64,000 nucleotides of DNA from an uncultured Stenotrophomonas sp. Lineage in GTDB: Bacteria > Pseudomonadota > Gammaproteobacteria > Xanthomonadales > Xanthomonadaceae. Location: positions 1,884,626 to 1,948,625 of the forward strand of contig FLTS01000001.1 of the NCBI GenBank assembly GCA_900078405.1, written 5' to 3'. Below, one piece after another: positions 9,478 through 18,119 of this stretch. A model generated the notes under the pieces. That model did no database searches, was not told the origin of the DNA, and saw nothing but the letters and a program-made list of their open reading frames with translations. The stretch's first letter is position 1, and the number at the start of each line of letters is the position of its first letter. Both the position numbers and the translations under genes were made by a program.

Positions 9478-10551
9478 TCAGGCCGCCGCTTCGAGGCCGT
9501 TGCGGCGCCGCCCGCGCACCGCCTCGGCCAGCCGCTCCAGCACCTGCACGGTGCTGTCCCAGTCGATGCAGCCATCGGTGATGCTCTGGCCGTAGACCAG
9601 CGGCTGGCCTTCGACCAGGTCCTGCCGGCCGGCAACGAGATGGCTTTCGATCATCACCCCGACGATGCGCGATTCGCCCGCCTCCATCTGCGCGGCGACG
9701 TCTTCCAATACCTGCGGCTGATTCTCCGGCTTCTTGCTGCTGTTGGCATGGCTGGCGTCGATCATCAGCCGCGCCGGCAGCTGCGACTTGCCCAGCACCT
9801 CGCTGGCCGCCTGCACGCTGGCCGCGTCGAAGTTCGGCACCTTGCCGCCGCGCAGGATGACGTGGCAGTCCGGGTTGCCGCGGGTGGCGACGATGGCGCT
9901 GCCGCCTTCCTTGGTCACCGACAGGAAATGATGCGGATGCGAGGCCGCGCCCACCGCGTCGGCGGCGATCTTGACGTCGCCGGTGGTGCCGTTCTTGAAC
10001 CCCACCGGGCACGATAGGCCGCTGGCCAGCTCGCGGTGCACCTGGCTCTCGGTGGTGCGCGCGCCAATCGCGCCCCACGCCACCAGGTCGGCGATGTACT
10101 GCGGCGAGATCGTGTCGAGGAACTCGCAGCCGGCCGGCAGGCCCAGCGTGTTGATGTCGCGCAGCAAGCCGCGCGCCACGCGCAGGCCCTTGTTGATGTT
10201 GAAGCTGCCGTCCAGGTCCGGGTCGTTGATCAGGCCTTTCCAGCCCACCGTGGTGCGCGGCTTCTCGAAGTACACACGCATGACGATTTCCAGCTCGCCG
10301 CCCAGTGCGTCGCGCAGCGGGCGCAGGCGCCGGGCATAGTCCAGTGCCGCCGCCGGGTCGTGGATCGAGCAGGGGCCGACCACCACCGCCAGGCGGTCGT
10401 CCTCGCCATGCAGGATGCGGTGCAGCGCGGCGCGGGCGTCGGCCACGGTCTGCGAGGCCGCCTCGTCGCAGGGCAGCAGCGAGATCAGGTGTGCCGGCGG
10501 GGTCAGCGGTTCGAGCTTGTGGATGCGCAGGTCGTCGGTGTGGGGAGGCAT
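9478..10551 (-). CDS. 3-deoxy-7-phosphoheptulonate synthase (DAHP synthase, class I)
   Basis: The first enzyme of the shikimate pathway, joining phosphoenolpyruvate and erythrose 4-phosphate. At 357 residues it matches the AroG/AroF/AroH class. Key segments are GPCSIHD (near 77), KPRTTVGWKG (near 112), RTTESQVHRELASGLS, GFKNGTTGD, and the metal-binding DASHANSSKKPENQ. The ATG at 10551 has GGAG 8-12 nt upstream and opens MPPHTDDLRIHKL; a longer start at 10605 lies inside the leader hairpins. Which amino acid inhibits it cannot be read directly. A leader peptide with Phe, Tyr and Trp codons lies upstream. Confidence 0.95.
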   Translation of the reverse strand: MPPHTDDLRIHKLEPLTPPAHLISLLPCDEAASQTVADARAALHRILHGEDDRLAVVVGPCSIHDPAAALDYARRLRPLRDALGGELEIVMRVYFEKPRTTVGWKGLINDPDLDGSFNINKGLRVARGLLRDINTLGLPAGCEFLDTISPQYIADLVAWGAIGARTTESQVHRELASGLSCPVGFKNGTTGDVKIAADAVGAASHPHHFLSVTKEGGSAIVATRGNPDCHVILRGGKVPNFDAASVQAASEVLGKSQLPARLMIDASHANSSKKPENQPQVLEDVAAQMEAGESRIVGVMIESHLVAGRQDLVEGQPLVYGQSITDGCIDWDSTVQVLERLAEAVRGRRRNGLEAAA

Positions 10552-10677
10552 ACGTGGAATCTCCGGGTCGTCTTCGTGTGGGGGTTGCCCCGGCGGCGGC
10601 GGCATGAAAAAACGGCAGGACAGTCGTTTTTCACGGCGAAGCCGCCCGCAGGGTGGCGCACGGGGATGTGCGCCATG

Positions 10678-10708
10678 AAAAAAGCCGCCAGGTTCGCTGG
10701 CGGCTTTT
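10678..10708 (-). terminator. attenuator terminator of the DAHP synthase leader
   Basis: On the minus strand, AAAAGCCGCCAG-CGAA-CTGGCGGCTTTTTT forms a 12-bp GC-rich stem with a U tract. It begins 24 nt after the leader peptide stop codon and about 125 nt before the DAHP synthase ATG. A second inverted repeat (TGAAAAACG/CGTTTTTTCA) lies between it and the gene at about 10610-10632. Confidence 0.8.
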
Positions 10709-10731
10709 CGGGAATGCGTCTGAAAGTTTCT

Positions 10732-10812
10732 TCAGGGTGAGCGCAGTCCTTCCTCCGCCAGCGGCTTCGGAAAGTAGTACCAAAAGTAAAAGCGGGCGTG
10801 GGCTGCGTTCAT
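10732..10812 (-). CDS. aromatic amino acid leader peptide upstream of DAHP synthase
   Basis: A 26-codon ORF (MNAAHA, then RFYFWYYF, then PKPLAEEGLRSP) whose codons 8-14 are Phe-Tyr-Phe-Trp-Tyr-Tyr-Phe. Seven aromatic codons in a row, directly ahead of an intrinsic terminator and the first aromatic-pathway gene, is the layout of a ribosome-mediated attenuator. Stalling when Phe, Tyr or Trp is scarce would prevent the terminator from forming. The start has only a weak ribosome site. No alternative antiterminator helix was modelled. Confidence 0.8.
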   Translation of the reverse strand: MNAAHARFYFWYYFPKPLAEEGLRSP

Positions 10813-10900
10813 GGGCTGCATTGATAACACGCCCGTGGCGGCGATGCGAATGTTTCAGTGGCAACCGGAAATCCGGTCTCCTCCTGCCCGCCACGCAAGG

Positions 10901-10935
10901 CACAAACAGAAATCCCGCCTTGCGGCGGGATTTCT
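10901..10935 (-). terminator. Rho-independent terminator of groESL
   Basis: A 12-bp stem AGAAATCCCGCC/GGCGGGATTTCT with a 4-nt loop, followed on the minus strand by GTTTGTG. It starts 53 nt after the groEL stop and separates groESL from the aromatic leader. Confidence 0.75.
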
Positions 10936-10988
10936 GCGGGGAGCGTGCCGGCCAACGGCCGGCACCCACCAGTGACTGCACGCGTGGA

Positions 10989-12644
<1,656 letters not shown>

Positions 12645-12697
12645 TCAGTGGATCAGGGGTGTAAGGGGTCTTGGGGGTTCGGTCGCGGAAGCGCGGC

Positions 12698-12985
12698 TCA
12701 GCCGATGACGGCCAGCACGTCGTCCTCGCGCAGCACCTTGTACTCGACGCCGTCGGCCTTGTAGGTCGAGCCGGCGTACTGGCCGTAGATGACCTTGTCG
12801 CCAGCCTTCAGCGCGGGGGCGCGGACGCTGCCGTTGTCCAGCGGCTTGCCGGGGCCGACGGCCACGACTTCGCCCTTGGTGGACTTTTCCTTGGCCGAAT
12901 CCGGGATCAGGATGCCCCCGGCGGAGATTTCGTCGGCTTCGATGGGCTTGACCACGACGCGGTCGTGCAGCGGCTTGATGCTCAT
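12698..12985 (-). CDS. groES: co-chaperonin GroES
   Basis: The 95-residue lid of the GroEL ring. It opens [15 protein letters not shown] and keeps the mobile-loop region [16 protein letters not shown] and the core [11 protein letters not shown]. The ATG at 12985 is preceded by AAGAGG. First gene of the groESL operon, with a heat-shock promoter about 110-135 bp upstream. Confidence 0.99.
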   Translation of the reverse strand: MSIKPLHDRVVVKPIEADEISAGGILIPDSAKEKSTKGEVVAVGPGKPLDNGSVRAPALKAGDKVIYGQYAGSTYKADGVEYKVLREDDVLAVIG

Positions 12986-13091
12986 GTAAGACCTCTTGGG
13001 TTGTTGATTGGTCCGAAAGTCCGGTGGTCGCCACCCCGTGCCGGGCAGCGGCGCCACGCGTAAAAACGCCCGTCGACCGGGCTTGGCTGGG

Positions 13092-13119
13092 AGATGGGGA
13101 TCGCCGGGTGGCTTTCAAG
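13092..13119 (-). promoter_or_regulatory. sigma-32 heat-shock promoter of groESL
   Basis: On the minus strand CTTGAA (13114-13119), a 14-bp spacer and CCCCATCT (13092-13099) match the sigma-32 consensus (CTTGAA, 13-14 bp, CCCCATNT) almost perfectly. The start point would lie near 13084, about 100 nt ahead of groES. I saw no CIRCE (TTAGCACTC-N9-GAGTGCTAA) element in the upstream region. Confidence 0.85.
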
Positions 13120-13260
13120 GGCCCACCCGGACTTCCGCTCGCTCCGGGCCGGGGACGCCGCCACCACCGGTGCTGCTCTGCCCATCCGCCCCCCGCCTCG
13201 GCCCCCGCTCCTTGCCTCCGGCCAGGGCTGCACCAGGATCGGCGCGGGCCGGCGGCGGCA

Positions 13261-13299
13261 CAAAGAAAAGGCGCAGGCCGCCGGGAAACGGCCTGCGCC
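13261..13299 (-). terminator. terminator of the minor-pilin operon
   Basis: An 11-bp stem GGCGCAGGCCG/CGGCCTGCGCC with an 8-nt loop and TTTTCTTTG after it on the minus strand. It lies about 50 bp past the stop of the PilX-like gene. Confidence 0.75.
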
Positions 13300-13349
13300 A
13301 GGCAGGGGAGAGAGCCGCCCCGGCTGGATGCCGGGGTCTGATGGTTGTT

Positions 13350-15563
13350 TCAGAGGTAACGCGACCACAGCACCGAGGCGGTGGCCGGGCCGGCCGGGAT
13401 CGCCGGGTTGCCGGCGCTGCAGACCGGGACGACGTTCAGGCTGCCGTCGCCGTCGGGTACGTCCACGGCGATACCACCGGCGGAGATGGTGGTGTCCGAG
13501 CGCTCGTTGCTGCCCACGGTCAGGCTGCCCTGGATGGTCACGGTGGCGCCGTTGGTGAACAGCTTCTTGCCCAGCAGCACGCTGCCCTTGATCGTCCAGC
13601 CGGCCATCGTCGCGTCCTCCTCGCTGACCACGGCGGTATTGGCGATGGGCAGGCCGGTGTAGACCCTGGGGTTGCCTTCGTCGTCCAGGTCGTTCGGGTT
13701 CTCCCAGGTCACGAAGCTGTCATGGTCGGCGCACAGGTTGGCCGGGTAGAAGGCACCGCCGCAGACCGCCGCCGCCCCGGCGAAGTTGGGGGCGACCAGG
13801 TCGCCGTGCCCCGAGCCGGTCAGCGCGATGTCGCCGCGGTTGACCAGGGTGTTGAGCAGGTTGGTGCTGGTCCCGTCCACCGTCAGCTTCGCGTCGAACC
13901 AGAGCACGCCCGCGGGCATCTTGTTGACGCCGTGCAGCAGCCAGCTGCCGTCGTTCTGCCTGACATTGAGGCAACCCTTGTCGTTGGTGTGGTTGCAGGT
14001 CATCAGTTCCTGCAGGACCTGCAACTGCCCGGCGCTCGGGTTCTTCAGCGGGTACACACCGTCGATGGACGAGCCATCGGCACGCCTGACATGCTGGATG
14101 GTGAGCTGCGGCTGGCCACCGACGGACTCGAAAATGTAGTTCGCCATGCCCTTGTAGTTGTCCGCGTCGATCGGCTTCACCCGCGCGTCGCAGTAGGGCA
14201 GGCCCGGCAGGCCCGGGCTGGTGCCGACCTGCCCGGCCAGCACGTTGGCGACCGGCTTGTTGAGGGCGCCGGCCACCCGGCCGGAACCGGCTACCGACAC
14301 GTTGTTGACGTCGAGGTTGCTGCCGCCGAGCAGGCTGCCGATGGTGCCCGAGACGATATCGATGTCGCCGTTGCCCCACAGCGTGTCGTACTTGCCGCTC
14401 CAGCCCTTGACCGAGACACGGTGCCCCCACAGCTGGCCGATGGTGAGGGTGAACAGGCCGGCATTGCCGCCGGTGATGGCGGTGGACCTGAACTCCAGCG
14501 CGTCCGGCAGTTGGCTGTCCTCCTCCCCCGCGAGCAGCTCGGCGGCCGCCGCCGCGCCGGAGACCGCACCGGTGGCGTCGTCGATGGCGACCTTGCCCAT
14601 GTCCAGCAGGAACTGGCTGCCATCGGCCAGGGTGACGACCACCCGCCCGCTGGCGGCCGGCAGCACGGTACCGGTGGTCCACGGGATGCCCCCGGTCACC
14701 GTGGAAGCGATCAGCCGGCCACCCACCTCCGACGTACCGATGGCCCGGTCGCCGCTGTGCACCGTCACCACATAGGCACCGGCCTTGACCGCGACGTAGT
14801 TGCCGCCGCTGACGCCATTGCCGATGTCGACATTGCGCCCCCACAGCGTGGTGCCACTGGGGTTGCCCATGCCGTCGATCCGGATGCTGCCTTCGGAATA
14901 GATGTGGCCGTTGTCGGTGATGCCGCCGCCGCCCAGCTTCACGTCGCCCTTCATGCAGCCGGAGATGCGCGCGCTGGAGCCGCCACCGACGGTCAGGTTG
15001 CCGGCCACCACGATGTTCTCGTAGGTGGTGGAATTGGTCACGTCCAGCTTGCCGCCGCTGTAGTCCAGGTTGCCGTTGAACACCATCGGCGCCGGCGGCA
15101 GCGAGGCGCACACCGGCGGCACGCCCGGCCCGCCGGCGCCCGGGCCCACGTCGTAGACCACCTCGACGGTGGCGGTGGTCAGGGCGCTGCCGACGCCGGC
15201 CTCGCCGGTGACCGTGGCGTTTACCCGGTACCGGTCCACGCCGTGGGGGGCGACACCGACGATGGCCGCCGACCTGACACCAAGCGCACCCATGCCCTGC
15301 ACGGGCCCTTGCAACGCTTCCAGCTCGGCCCCGTTCAACTGCAACAGGTACAGGCGCAGCGCCTCCACGCCGCGCCAGGCCGCGGCCTGCGCAGCGGTGG
15401 CCGAGTGCGTGGTCAGCTGCCGGGACTGGGTGCCACGCAACGAATACACAGTGGCGGCCACCGTCACCGAGACGGCCAGGCCGACCACCAGCACGATCAA
15501 CAGGGTGGCGACGCCACGCTGGCGGCGGGGCGGCGGGGCGTGCGGCTTCCGGTTCCTGTTCAT
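13350..15563 (-). CDS. large PilX-like minor pilin with beta-helix-like body
   Basis: A 737-residue protein beginning with a class III signal-like end: basic residues, RQRG, then the hydrophobic helix VATLLIVLVVGLAVSVTVAA, without Glu at +5, as is common in PilX/GspK-type pilins. PilX is normally under 250 residues. Here the rest is glycine-rich and built of short repeating strands (GNLTVGGGSSARISG, GSIRIDGMGNPSGT, GSVLLGKKLFTNGATVTIQG) suggesting a beta-helix. The ATG at 15563 has AAGGAA upstream; the frame is open further but overlaps the previous gene. Last gene of the pilin operon. A surface or tip role is inferred. Confidence 0.65.
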   Translation of the reverse strand: MNRNRKPHAPPPRRQRGVATLLIVLVVGLAVSVTVAATVYSLRGTQSRQLTTHSATAAQAAAWRGVEALRLYLLQLNGAELEALQGPVQGMGALGVRSAAIVGVAPHGVDRYRVNATVTGEAGVGSALTTATVEVVYDVGPGAGGPGVPPVCASLPPAPMVFNGNLDYSGGKLDVTNSTTYENIVVAGNLTVGGGSSARISGCMKGDVKLGGGGITDNGHIYSEGSIRIDGMGNPSGTTLWGRNVDIGNGVSGGNYVAVKAGAYVVTVHSGDRAIGTSEVGGRLIASTVTGGIPWTTGTVLPAASGRVVVTLADGSQFLLDMGKVAIDDATGAVSGAAAAAELLAGEEDSQLPDALEFRSTAITGGNAGLFTLTIGQLWGHRVSVKGWSGKYDTLWGNGDIDIVSGTIGSLLGGSNLDVNNVSVAGSGRVAGALNKPVANVLAGQVGTSPGLPGLPYCDARVKPIDADNYKGMANYIFESVGGQPQLTIQHVRRADGSSIDGVYPLKNPSAGQLQVLQELMTCNHTNDKGCLNVRQNDGSWLLHGVNKMPAGVLWFDAKLTVDGTSTNLLNTLVNRGDIALTGSGHGDLVAPNFAGAAAVCGGAFYPANLCADHDSFVTWENPNDLDDEGNPRVYTGLPIANTAVVSEEDATMAGWTIKGSVLLGKKLFTNGATVTIQGSLTVGSNERSDTTISAGGIAVDVPDGDGSLNVVPVCSAGNPAIPAGPATASVLWSRYL

Positions 15564-15622
15564 GCGCGGATTCCTTGGCGGTGTCGCGTGCCTGTCGGCA
15601 ATGCGGGGAGAGAAGAGAGTCG

Positions 15623-16279
15623 TCAGGTCAGGTTGGGCAGGCATACCGAGAACAGCTGTTTGCCATCCGCATTCGCCAGCCTGACCCGCTGTGCCACCGG
15701 CGCGGGCGTGCTGGCGTAGTCCTGCTGCCGGTAAGGCAGGCACGCGGCGGGTTCCTGCTTGAAGGTGTAGCCGGCCAGCGATGCGCCGCCTTCCTCGTCG
15801 GCGGCGAACGCGATCAGGTTGCCGTTCGGCGTGGTGGGCATCAGCGCCAAGGGCTCGCGCTGGTTTGCGGGCCACGCCGCGGCGGCGGCATCGATGCAAC
15901 CCGTCACGGGACGCAGGCGGTAGATGCCGTTCGCATCCACCCACAGGCCGGCGCACACGTCGTTGGCGCCGTCGTTGTAATGCCACGCCACCTGCTTGCC
16001 ATCGTTGGAGATGGACAGGCGGCTGGCGAGCGGCGCGACGGCCGGGTCCACGCCGAACCCGGCGGACTGCAACTCGATCTGCGCGGCCAGCAGCCCGGCC
16101 GACACCTGCCCGTCGCGGCGGGCCGCCACCGATGCCTCGTTGGACACGCCCACCATCGTCTTGTACAGCGTCAGCATGGCGGCGATGGTGATCAGCGAGA
16201 TCACCAGCCCCACCATCATGCCGATCAGGCTCTGGCCGGCCTGGCGCAGGCGGGGAACGGGGCGCGGCGTCATGGTCAT
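15623..16279 (-). CDS. PilW-like minor type IV pilin
   Basis: A 218-residue prepilin. The leader ends in RLRQAG and the helix begins QSLIGMMVGLVISLITIAAM, a PilW-like start (G then S-L-I-G-M-M-V) without the usual +5 Glu. The C-terminal half has paired Cys residues (DVCAGLW, GCIDAAA, AACLPYR, VCLPNLT) fitting an exported disulphide-bonded domain. Its ATG overlaps the stop of the upstream pilin gene (ATGA), so the two are translationally coupled. Minor pilins prime assembly of the pilus at the inner membrane. Confidence 0.8.
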   Translation of the reverse strand: MTMTPRPVPRLRQAGQSLIGMMVGLVISLITIAAMLTLYKTMVGVSNEASVAARRDGQVSAGLLAAQIELQSAGFGVDPAVAPLASRLSISNDGKQVAWHYNDGANDVCAGLWVDANGIYRLRPVTGCIDAAAAAWPANQREPLALMPTTPNGNLIAFAADEEGGASLAGYTFKQEPAACLPYRQQDYASTPAPVAQRVRLANADGKQLFSVCLPNLT

Positions 16280-16683
16280 TGCCTCGACGACACGATCAGG
16301 GGCGCGCTTTCATCGCCGATGCCCAGGTCCGCGGCAGCGATCCGCAGTTCCACCCGTTGCGGTGCATCGACCGCGCGCTCGATGCCGGCCACGGTGATGT
16401 TGGCCGCGGCGACTTCGCAGTCCACCGCGACGGCTTTGTCGCCGCCGGGCAGCGTGATGGTGACGGCGCCGCCGTCGCACAGGCTGATGCCGCCGCTTTC
16501 CAGTTGCGCGCGCAGCTGCTCGACGGCGATGTTCTCCACCTTCGCATCGCGTTGGCCACTCAATACGCGGCTGGCCACGTGTGCCAGCCCGGCACCGATG
16601 ATGCTGGTGATCAGCACGCCCACCAGCGCTTCGAGCATCATGTCGCCGCGCTGCCGGCGGCGTGGATCAAAGCAGGTCGACAT
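16276..16683 (-). CDS. PilV-like minor type IV pilin
   Basis: A 135-residue prepilin with leader MSTCFDPRRRQRG and mature start DMMLEALVGVLITSIIG. It has Glu at +5 but an unusual Asp at +1, where Phe or Met is normal. Two Cys residues (SLCDG, VDCEV) could pair in the globular part. It overlaps the preceding FimT-like gene by 17 bp and the next gene by 4 bp. Confidence 0.75.
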   Translation of the reverse strand: MSTCFDPRRRQRGDMMLEALVGVLITSIIGAGLAHVASRVLSGQRDAKVENIAVEQLRAQLESGGISLCDGGAVTITLPGGDKAVAVDCEVAAANITVAGIERAVDAPQRVELRIAAADLGIGDESAPLIVSSRQ

Positions 16684-17206
16684 AGAGCGGATCCTGGTTG
16701 TTGAAACCGATGGCGATGCGCGGAGTGCCGGCGGCCGTGACGCAATCCGCGCCCGTGGTCACGCGGTGGCCGCGGTTGTCGAAGGCCACGCAGGTCCAGT
16801 CAGCCGGACTGATCACGTTGCCCGCGGTGGCCAGCTGCAGCGTGCTGGTGCCGCCGCCGGGAAGAACGGCGCTCTTCCACAGCACCCGCTCCGGGTTGGC
16901 ATCGGGGTCGGGGACGCATGGAGTGGCGGCGCCATCCGGTGCAATGCCATCGACACATGTCACCCGCAGGACGCCGGCGCCGGTGCGTTCCAGCCGGGCC
17001 GCCGGGCCTGCAGCGGTGCCGCCGGGGTTGCGCAGGGCCACCGCCCGCGATTGGGCAATGCCTTCCCACAGCAGGTTGCGGACCTGCATCTGCCGGTTGC
17101 TTTCCATCCACGACCTGGCGAACGGCATGCCGGCCAGGGCCAGCACGGCCATGATCGCCACGGTCACCATCAACTCGATCAGGGTGAAACCGGTCGCGCG
17201 CTTCAT
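16667..17206 (-). CDS. GspH/FimT-like minor pilin
   Basis: A 179-residue prepilin with a short leader MKRATG and a classical mature N-terminus FTLIELMVTVAIMAVLALAG, then a GspH/FimT-type globular domain containing two Cys pairs. WTCVAFDNRGHR is the family's conserved strand. The start codon overlaps the stop of the pilin gene upstream (TGATG). Like other FimT proteins it probably sits at the pilus tip or acts in assembly; some FimT proteins bind DNA, and a basic C-terminus for that role is not evident here. Confidence 0.85.
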   Translation of the reverse strand: MKRATGFTLIELMVTVAIMAVLALAGMPFARSWMESNRQMQVRNLLWEGIAQSRAVALRNPGGTAAGPAARLERTGAGVLRVTCVDGIAPDGAATPCVPDPDANPERVLWKSAVLPGGGTSTLQLATAGNVISPADWTCVAFDNRGHRVTTGADCVTAAGTPRIAIGFNNQDPLYVDLL

Positions 17207-17616
17207 CACCAACCCGCAAGGCAGCCGGCGTCGCCCGTCGTGCCGTCCTGCGCCAGGGTCAGCGTGCAACCGCCGAGCTTGCCGCTGACGCCACTGGCAG
17301 CGAGGGTGTAGCCACTGGCGTCGGAATTGGCCGAAAAGCCGAAATCGGCGGACTTGGTCGCCGGGTTCCAAGCCGGGAAGGCAGCCTTGATCGCAGCCGC
17401 GTCGGCGGGCGCCGCCACCGGGTAGAGCAGGGTGCGCTGGCGGTGGTTCTCGAGCACCGCGGACAGCGCGCGCAGGTCGGCCTGGGCGGTGCGGATCTTG
17501 CTGCGCGCGATGTAGTTGCCGTAGGCCGGCAGCGCGATGGCCGCTAGGATGGCCAGGATGGCCACCACCACCATGACCTCGATCAGCGTGAAGCCCCGAT
17601 TGTTGCGTCGATCCAC
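17206..17616 (-). CDS. type IV pilin (PilE-like)
   Basis: A 136-residue prepilin with leader MDRRNNRG, cleavage, and mature start FTLIEVMVVVAILAILAAIALPAYGNYIARSK, the standard pilin helix. A C-terminal Cys pair (GGCTLTL, DAGCLAG) forms the usual D-region disulphide. I chose the GTG at 17616 because AAGGGGGA lies 4 nt before it and it gives a normal short leader; an ATG at 17637 lacks a ribosome site. First gene of the minor-pilin operon. Confidence 0.8.
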   Translation of the reverse strand: MDRRNNRGFTLIEVMVVVAILAILAAIALPAYGNYIARSKIRTAQADLRALSAVLENHRQRTLLYPVAAPADAAAIKAAFPAWNPATKSADFGFSANSDASGYTLAASGVSGKLGGCTLTLAQDGTTGDAGCLAGW

Positions 17617-17780
17617 GACGTCCCCCTTGGATGCCATATCGGCACGGGCGAGCGCGACCACTGTCACACTAAACCCGGCGCCTACTTTACCCAGCAATCT
17701 TTGTCCAGTGATGACAACGATGTCAAATAACCAAGGGTAATGTCGGAAAAGGGCTCGCCGATTTCTGCGAAAATCCCCAG

Positions 17781-18119
17781 ATGGACGCCCATGACGCCCG
17801 CCTGGTCTTCTGCACCTGCCCCGACATCCCCACCGCACAGTCGCTGGCCCGCCACCTGGTGGAGCGGAAACTGGCCGCCTGCGTGAACTTGTTGCCGCCG
17901 ATGCAGTCTGTGTACCGCTGGCAGGGCCGGGTGGAACAGGCCGAAGAGGTGCAGTTGCTGGTCAAGACCTGCGCCGACCGGCTCGACGCGCTCACCGCCG
18001 CCATCACCCGCCTGCACCCCTACGAGTTGCCGGAAATCCTGGCGCTTACCCCCAGCGCCGGATTGCCGGCCTACCTGGACTGGATTCGGGCACAGACCCG
18101 TGAGGAAGACCCACGTTGA
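17781..18119 (+). CDS. cutA: divalent cation tolerance protein CutA
   Basis: A 112-residue trimeric CutA1 protein. The strand FCTCPDIPTAQSLARHLVERKLAACVNLLP and the later HPYELPEILALTPSAGLPAYLDW are family signatures. CutA is named for copper tolerance, but the true function is unsettled. The gene overlaps the start of dsbD by a few bases, as the cutA-dsbD pair often does in proteobacteria. Confidence 0.95.
   Translation: MDAHDARLVFCTCPDIPTAQSLARHLVERKLAACVNLLPPMQSVYRWQGRVEQAEEVQLLVKTCADRLDALTAAITRLHPYELPEILALTPSAGLPAYLDWIRAQTREEDPR

Noticed and set aside
12986..13340. A CIRCE (HrcA) operator before groES
   Set aside because: Searched by eye for TTAGCACTC/GAGTGCTAA; nothing close was found.
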